DNA of 9,358 nucleotides, taken from positions 1 through 9,358 of the forward strand of contig CAIYFF010000152.1 of assembly GCA_903925435.1 (NCBI GenBank). The letters are read 5' to 3'. Positions 5,654 to 9,358 of the stretch are shown one piece after another; positions within the stretch are counted from its first letter, which is position 1, and the number at the start of each line of letters is the position of its first letter. A program made the position numbers and the translations under genes. The stretch is from an uncultured Planctomycetota bacterium. GTDB taxonomy: Bacteria > Planctomycetota > UBA1135 > UBA2386. Under the pieces are notes generated by a model. That model worked only from the letters and a program-made list of their open reading frames with translations, was not told the DNA's origin and did not search any database.

Positions 5654-7456
5654 ATGAACGGCTCTCGCCTCGCCGCGCACTCGTCGCTCGCGCTCCTCGG
5701 CAGCGCATCGTTGTTGTGGATATCGGTCTGCCTCGGATGCGCCGCGCAGCGCCCCGACGCGACGCAGCAGGAGCCAGTCGTGCAGCATCCATTGATGGCT
5801 GCATCGCAAGGCGTCGAGCGCATCCTGACGCTGAAGCATCAGGACGGATCCGGCAACTTCGGCGTCGACGTGTTGCGCAGGCCGCGACTCGACGAGGCCA
5901 CCGGTGAGATGCGCGACGATTGGCTGTTTGCGATGGCGGCAGGCCCCATTTGCTACTCCGTCCTCGTGGACGATGCATGGAACGTGCTCGCCGAGGCCTC
6001 GTGGCCCGTGACCGGCAAGAGCGTGCCGTGGTCGGACGTGAAGCTGTGGCGCCATCGCGACGCAGCAGGCAAGGAGCGCGACTTCGTCTACTACTGCTCG
6101 CGCGGAACGCCGCTGTTGGAGATCACCGAGGTCACCGACTTCCCCGTCGTGCACACGACGACGATGCCGATCGACCCAGGCCTCCCCGTCACGGTGTTTG
6201 GCGCGCATACGTTGCAGATCCATGCAGAACGCGGCGTGCTCGTGCTCAACGGCGTGCATGTCGAAGCCGAGCCATCGCCGCCGCCGCTCACGCACGCGGC
6301 TGCACCAGCGCTGTTCTACGACTTGACGAAGGACCCGCTGAAGCCGGAGCGCTTGTCGATGTTCGTCGGCCCAGATGCCGGCGACCAAACTCTGTTCGAC
6401 AGCCAGTTCTTGAAGCTCGACGGCAAGGACATCTGGGCGCCGACGATCGCGCAGCCGCTGCGCGGCCCACAGTCGTACTTCGCGTTCTACGAGTTCGAAG
6501 ACGCGGCCAAGATGGACCGCGCCAACCGCATCACGTTCTACGCGGCGCCTGCAACAGGCTCGTTCCACAACGTCGTGCAACTGTTGCCGACGCCAGATGG
6601 ACGCCAGCGCCTTGCGGCCGGCTTCGAGGCATGGGCGTTTGCGAGCAAGCCAGGCCAAGCAGTGTCGAAGTGCGGCATCCTCGACTTCACAGATATGTGG
6701 AAGGGCGAGATGCCAAAGCACAAGGCGTGGCTCTTTGACGACCACAACCTGACGCATTCGACGCACAACCCCGCGTTCCGCATGGCGGAACACAAGAGCC
6801 ACACCTACGACGCGATCCCGATCGCGCACTTCACGGGCGGCTACTACGTCTACGAGTGCGACGAGGACCAGAGCAGCGTGAAGCGTCTCGCGCATGTGCC
6901 GGTCGCGAGCGAGCGCACGGGCGAAGGTCCTGGCAAGCGTCATCCACGGATGGCCATCGGCGAGTGGCTGCGTTGCTACAACGGCGCGTGGGATGTCGTC
7001 GCGACGCCGATCGGTGACCTGTGCAGCTCTACCGACCGCGAAGCGTCGTACCTGATCGAACCTACGTGGGGCTTCATTCGTCAGTTCGGCACGCACATCG
7101 CGCGCGATGGCATCACGCCGCGAATCCATCTCCGCACCGGCGTTCCGACTCGCGGCGAACCGATGCGGGTCGCGGTGACCGGGGTCAAGCCCGGCGACTC
7201 CGTGCGATTGCTCGTCGCGGCGAAGAGCAACGACAAGCCACGCATCGACGCGAACCTCGGCGCAGTGTGGATCGACGAGGAAAGCCGCGTGGCGGATCTC
7301 GCCGCGATGGCGAACGGCGACTCGATCGAGTTCGAACTCGCGCACACGCCTGCATGCGCGCAAGTGTGGATGGTCGCGTTCGTCGAGAACAAGAACGGCG
7401 GCCGCGCGGTCGCCAAGTCGCCGACTGCCACCGTGCGCATTCGCGCCGCGAAGTGA
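5654..7456 (+). CDS. Secreted lipoprotein resembling the choice-of-anchor-B/LVIVP beta-propeller family
   Basis: This 600-aa protein is probably exported. A short basic N-terminus and hydrophobic stretch (about 11-28) end in VCLGC, where Cys29 could be lipidated; the -3 Cys makes the lipobox atypical, so cleavage by signal peptidase I is an alternative. The body looks like a beta-propeller. PWSDVKLW (125-132), FVYYCSRGTPLLEITEV (144-160), GAHTLQIH (183-190) and GVLVLNG (194-200) parallel the LVIVP pattern of 'where, what is there, what time it was seen' strands. YNGAWDVVATPIG (442-454) followed by SSTDREASYLIEP parallels the closing 'GAWDVYPxxPSG...SD..GL.V' of choice-of-anchor-B proteins. 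Residues about 470-600 form a separate beta-rich tail (FGT..., ITPRIHLRTGVPTRGEP) like the C-terminal jelly-roll domains of planctomycete secreted proteins. The activity is unknown. It may start at ATG 5642. Its stop is 3 nt from the opposing sirtuin stop, with no clear terminator. Confidence 0.7.
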   Translation: MNGSRLAAHSSLALLGSASLLWISVCLGCAAQRPDATQQEPVVQHPLMAASQGVERILTLKHQDGSGNFGVDVLRRPRLDEATGEMRDDWLFAMAAGPICYSVLVDDAWNVLAEASWPVTGKSVPWSDVKLWRHRDAAGKERDFVYYCSRGTPLLEITEVTDFPVVHTTTMPIDPGLPVTVFGAHTLQIHAERGVLVLNGVHVEAEPSPPPLTHAAAPALFYDLTKDPLKPERLSMFVGPDAGDQTLFDSQFLKLDGKDIWAPTIAQPLRGPQSYFAFYEFEDAAKMDRANRITFYAAPATGSFHNVVQLLPTPDGRQRLAAGFEAWAFASKPGQAVSKCGILDFTDMWKGEMPKHKAWLFDDHNLTHSTHNPAFRMAEHKSHTYDAIPIAHFTGGYYVYECDEDQSSVKRLAHVPVASERTGEGPGKRHPRMAIGEWLRCYNGAWDVVATPIGDLCSSTDREASYLIEPTWGFIRQFGTHIARDGITPRIHLRTGVPTRGEPMRVAVTGVKPGDSVRLLVAAKSNDKPRIDANLGAVWIDEESRVADLAAMANGDSIEFELAHTPACAQVWMVAFVENKNGGRAVAKSPTATVRIRAAK

Positions 7457-7459
7457 GCC

Positions 7460-8182
7460 TCAGCTAGCCGAATGGAACAACGCTGCGATCTCGCGCAGCA
7501 TCGGTTCCACGACCTGCGCCGCGCGACCGCACACGAAGCGATCGCGGCGATCCAGATTGGAGGGTTCCTCCAGCGCCTGCACCCACGTGACAGCGCCCGC
7601 CTCGCGCGCGGCGCCGAGCAGTCCCGCTGCAGGCCACACGTTGCCGCTCGTGCCAATCGCGACGAAGTGCGTGCAGGTCCGCATCGCGCGGTCGATCTCA
7701 TCGAGGAAGAACGGGATCTCGCCAAACCACACGATGTCGGGGCGCATCGCATCGTGACCGCAGCGAGCGCACGGCAAGAAGCTGAGTTCGACGTAGTCGA
7801 GGCCGCGCACCTTGTGCCCACATCGCTCGCATCGCAGCGATGCCAACTCGCCGTGCATGTGGATCGCTTCGAGGCGAGCGCGCTCGTGCAGATCGTCGAC
7901 GTTCTGCGTGATCAGCGTGAACGCGACACCGGCCTCGCGGCACGCATCCGCAAACGCGCGCAACGCATGGTGCGCAGGGTTGGGCTGCACCGTTCGCAGC
8001 TGTGCACGACGAGCTTGGTAGAAGCGCCACACCAACGCGCGGTCGCATTCCCACGCCTCGGGAGTCGCCACCTGCTCTGGCCGATGGCCCTCCCACAACC
8101 CGCCCGCATCGCGGAACGTCGCGACGCCTGAGTCCGCGGAGACTCCAGCGCCGGTGAGCACGACGACATGGTGCTTTGGCAT
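7460..8182 (-). CDS. cobB: Sir2-family NAD-dependent protein deacylase (class III, SIRT5/CobB-like)
   Basis: This 240-aa sirtuin would remove acyl groups from lysines, consuming NAD and releasing nicotinamide and O-acyl-ADP-ribose. All core motifs are present: GAGVSADSG (11-19) and FRD (23-25) for NAD, TQNVDDLHERA (92-102), the catalytic histidine in MHGEL (His110), a zinc ribbon of four cysteines (118, 121, 138, 141) and RPDIVWFGE (147-155). Tyr55 and Arg58 in the FYQARR segment match the Y-x-x-R pair that binds acidic acyl groups in SIRT5 and E. coli CobB, so desuccinylase or demalonylase activity is predicted besides deacetylation. Start: ATG 8180-8182 begins right before the first strand and has GGAG 9 nt upstream (8192-8195); the open frame further upstream is antisense to the cyclophilin tail. 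It is 16 nt downstream of the cyclophilin gene, probably in the same transcript. It probably acts in the cytoplasm. Confidence 0.93.
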   Translation of the reverse strand: MPKHHVVVLTGAGVSADSGVATFRDAGGLWEGHRPEQVATPEAWECDRALVWRFYQARRAQLRTVQPNPAHHALRAFADACREAGVAFTLITQNVDDLHERARLEAIHMHGELASLRCERCGHKVRGLDYVELSFLPCARCGHDAMRPDIVWFGEIPFFLDEIDRAMRTCTHFVAIGTSGNVWPAAGLLGAAREAGAVTWVQALEEPSNLDRRDRFVCGRAAQVVEPMLREIAALFHSAS

Positions 8183-8198
8183 CGTGCGGGGCTCCGCC

Positions 8199-9068
8199 TC
8201 AGCCTTGCTTCTTCGCGTCGCCAGCCGGCTTCTTGGGCTTCGACGAGCTGTCGGCCTTTTTGGGCTTCTCCGACGGCTTGCCATCCTTCTTCGCGTCGTC
8301 GTCCGTTGCGGCGCCATCCTTGGCGACGACCTCGATCCATGCGCGCGTGATCGTGATGGGCTCGGTCGGCTTCTGCGATTCGCCTTCGCCGCCAAGCGCA
8401 TCCATCGCCGTCACCGTCTCCATGCCTTCGACCACTTCGCCGAAGATCGTGTGCTTGCCGTCGAGATGCGGGCACGGCGCGAACGTCAGGAAGAACTGCG
8501 ATCCGTCCGTCTTCTCCTTGCCGTCTTCGTTGGCCGTGCTGATGAGCCCAGCCTTGTCGTGCTTCACGGCCTCGCTGGTCTCGCCCTTCATCGTGAAGCC
8601 TGCGTTGCCCGAGCCAGTGCTATTGGGGCAGCCGCCTTGCGCCATGAATCCCTTGATCACGCGATGGAACGACAAGCCGTCGTAGAAGCCGGCACGCGTG
8701 AGATAGATCGCGCTCGTGCAGTGCATCGGCGCCACTTGCGGCAGCAATCGGATCTTCAACTCGCCCTTGTTGGTCGCAAATCGCCAGTAGTAGTCGCGGT
8801 CCTCGGGGAACGACTGCTGCGGCGGCTCCGCCATCTGCGTGCGCCAACCGTCGTTCTTTGTGTTGGGCGCGTGCGATGCGAGGAACGCATCGAGTGCGGC
8901 TACGGCCTTGTCCTTCTTCGTCGTCGGATCGTCCTTGGCTGGGCCGGGGACTGCGGCCGCAGGCTCCTTCGACTGCTTGCCTTGCTTCTTCTGCTTGTTG
9001 GATTGGCCTGGCAATGCCGCTGCGAACAGCAGGCACAACAGACCAAGACGCGACGATGCGATGCGCAT
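8199..9068 (-). CDS. Exported cyclophilin-type peptidyl-prolyl cis-trans isomerase with charged tails
   Basis: This 289-aa protein is predicted to speed proline isomerisation in extracytoplasmic proteins. Residues 1-22 form a signal peptide with hydrophobic core LGLLCLLFAAALPG. It is followed by a Lys/Gln/Pro-rich linker (23-55), the cyclophilin domain (about 94-250) and a Lys/Asp/Pro/Ser-rich tail (251-289). Catalytic-site residues are clear: FHR (Arg136), GFMAQGG (Phe141, Met142, Gln144), SQFFLTF (Gln191, Phe192, Phe193) and LDGKHTIFGEV (His206). The position of the cyclosporin-binding Trp is His201, as in many bacterial cyclophilins that bind the drug poorly. The usual GGDP is GGCP (Cys147). 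Start: ATG 9066-9068 gives a proper signal peptide and has TACTCT ending 6 nt upstream; an upstream in-frame ATG at 9092 would spoil the signal. It is followed after 16 nt by the sirtuin gene. Confidence 0.93.
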   Translation of the reverse strand: MRIASSRLGLLCLLFAAALPGQSNKQKKQGKQSKEPAAAVPGPAKDDPTTKKDKAVAALDAFLASHAPNTKNDGWRTQMAEPPQQSFPEDRDYYWRFATNKGELKIRLLPQVAPMHCTSAIYLTRAGFYDGLSFHRVIKGFMAQGGCPNSTGSGNAGFTMKGETSEAVKHDKAGLISTANEDGKEKTDGSQFFLTFAPCPHLDGKHTIFGEVVEGMETVTAMDALGGEGESQKPTEPITITRAWIEVVAKDGAATDDDAKKDGKPSEKPKKADSSSKPKKPAGDAKKQG

Positions 9069-9074
9069 GCGCGC

Positions 9075-9080
9075 AGAGTA
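9075..9080 (-). promoter_or_regulatory. Candidate -10 element (TANNNT) for leaderless transcription of the cyclophilin-sirtuin operon
   Basis: On the minus strand TACTCT ends 6 nt before the ATG at 9068, with the spacer GCGCGC and no Shine-Dalgarno sequence. It lies just downstream of the intrinsic terminator of the preceding minus-strand gene (9101-9145), as expected for a new transcription unit. No good -35 hexamer is seen at 17 nt spacing. Confidence 0.55.
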
Positions 9081-9100
9081 GCCGCGGTCCATGCCCCCAG

Positions 9101-9145
9101 AAAACGACGCGGGCGGCTACCCCGAAAGGCAGCCGCCCGCGTCGT
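9101..9145 (-). terminator. Intrinsic (Rho-independent) terminator of the secreted-protein gene
   Basis: Arms 9104-9118 and 9131-9145 form a 15-bp perfect GC-rich stem. The 12-nt loop contains a GAAA tetraloop closed by two more C-G pairs (9122-9123 with 9128-9129). On the minus strand the stem is followed directly by TTTTCT (complement of 9099-9104), giving the classical stem plus T-run. It begins 41 nt after the stop at 9187-9189. This is the only hairpin in the window with a convincing T-run. Confidence 0.88.
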
Positions 9146-9149
9146 CGTT

Positions 9150-9171
9150 GCCGCCCGGCGAACCGGACGGC
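9150..9171 (-). repeat. Second small hairpin between the stop codon and the terminator
   Basis: An inverted repeat of 8 pairs with one C/A mismatch and a CGAA tetraloop (9159-9162) lies directly upstream, on the transcript, of the main terminator. It could help termination or protect the mRNA 3' end. No independent role can be shown. Confidence 0.45.
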
Positions 9172-9186
9172 TTCATGCCGCTTCGA

Positions 9187-9358
9187 TCAGAAGTTGTCGA
9201 AGTGGATGCAGACCGCGTTCGACGACAGGATGTTCGCCGAGTTGAACGAGGTCGGGACACCCGTGCAGAGCTGGATCGACTGGGCGTAGAGGTCCACGCC
9301 AGCGAACGCCGCCGGGATGCTCGCGACCGCCGGCCACGAGGCCGAGCCGCCAGCGACC
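9187..9358 (-). CDS. C-terminal end (56 aa) of a secreted planctomycete-type protein; 5' part outside window
   Basis: The minus-strand frame is open to the window edge and stops at TGA (9187-9189). The 56 visible residues include SWPAVASIPAAFAGVDLYAQ (positions 7-26 of the fragment), two cysteines (31 and 50) and a final CIHFDNF. The pattern 'IP..fAG..lYaQ.i.l......SNav.i' is what I recall at the very end of beta-rich tail domains on many secreted proteins of marine planctomycetes, where a serine/asparagine-rich strand ends the chain. The function of the whole protein cannot be told from this piece. A strong intrinsic terminator follows its stop, so it does not share a transcript with the downstream cyclophilin gene. 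Confidence 0.7.
   Translation of the reverse strand, partial: VAGGSASWPAVASIPAAFAGVDLYAQSIQLCTGVPTSFNSANILSSNAVCIHFDNF

Noticed and set aside
5465..7363. Long minus-strand open frame of 632 codons
   Set aside because: Antisense to the lipoprotein and the epimerase end, with Arg/Ala/His/Val-rich low-information content and no domain.
7438..7474. Inverted repeat CATTCG / CGAATG over the convergent lipoprotein-sirtuin ends
   Set aside because: Only 6 bp with a 25-nt loop and no T-run; too weak to call a terminator.
8154..9245. Plus-strand frame of 363 codons over the cyclophilin gene
   Set aside because: Antisense shadow; the minus frame has an unmistakable cyclophilin domain and signal peptide.
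1..9358. Mobile elements, CRISPR arrays, tRNA/rRNA genes, defence systems
   Set aside because: No transposase, integrase, terminal inverted repeats, spaced direct repeats or cloverleaf-like sequences were seen by eye; a tRNA or ncRNA covariance scan could not be run.

Overview
This is a GC-rich bacterial chromosomal window with densely packed genes on both strands. It holds nine protein genes, two of them cut by the window edges. I see no rRNA, tRNA, CRISPR array, transposase or phage gene. The best guess for the host is a Planctomycetota bacterium, possibly of the marine Poly30/Pla163-like (UBA1135) group. This rests on two secreted proteins (5654-7456 and the fragment at 9187-9358) whose C-terminal regions look like the repeated jelly-roll-type tail domain I associate with that group. 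The assignment is an inference and was not tested by a search.

Left block, plus strand: the C-terminal part of an AIM6-like PI-PLC/GDPD-superfamily phosphodiesterase (1-576) is followed by a 396-aa, all-helical, conserved protein of unknown function (709-1899). A small Hsp20 chaperone gene (1961-2422, minus) converges on it, with a GC-rich hairpin between the two stop codons.

Central block, plus strand: diverging from hsp20 is a TMTC-like GT-C membrane protein with C-terminal TPRs (2627-4348). It is followed by a CDP-tyvelose/paratose 2-epimerase-like extended SDR (4450-5601), and the two could act in sugar activation and transfer to exported proteins or glycans. A secreted lipoprotein resembling the choice-of-anchor-B/LVIVP beta-propeller family comes next (5654-7456).

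Right block, minus strand: an exported cyclophilin-type peptidyl-prolyl isomerase (8199-9068) and a class III, SIRT5/CobB-like sirtuin (7460-8182) are 16 nt apart and probably form one transcript. The sirtuin stop lies 3 nt from the lipoprotein stop. Upstream, the 3' end of a secreted-protein gene (stop at 9187-9189) is followed by a textbook intrinsic terminator with a 15-bp perfect stem and a T-run.

The most interesting system-level signal is regulatory. Three genes that appear to begin transcripts (709, 5654, 9068 minus) have a TANNNT hexamer ending 6-7 nt before the ATG and no Shine-Dalgarno sequence. A fourth (2627) has a near-match at the same spacing. This suggests leaderless transcription. 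By contrast, hsp20 and the downstream operon gene (sirtuin) have Shine-Dalgarno sequences. I did not find a defence system, a biosynthetic cluster or an obviously new multi-gene system; the rest looks like ordinary housekeeping and accessory content.
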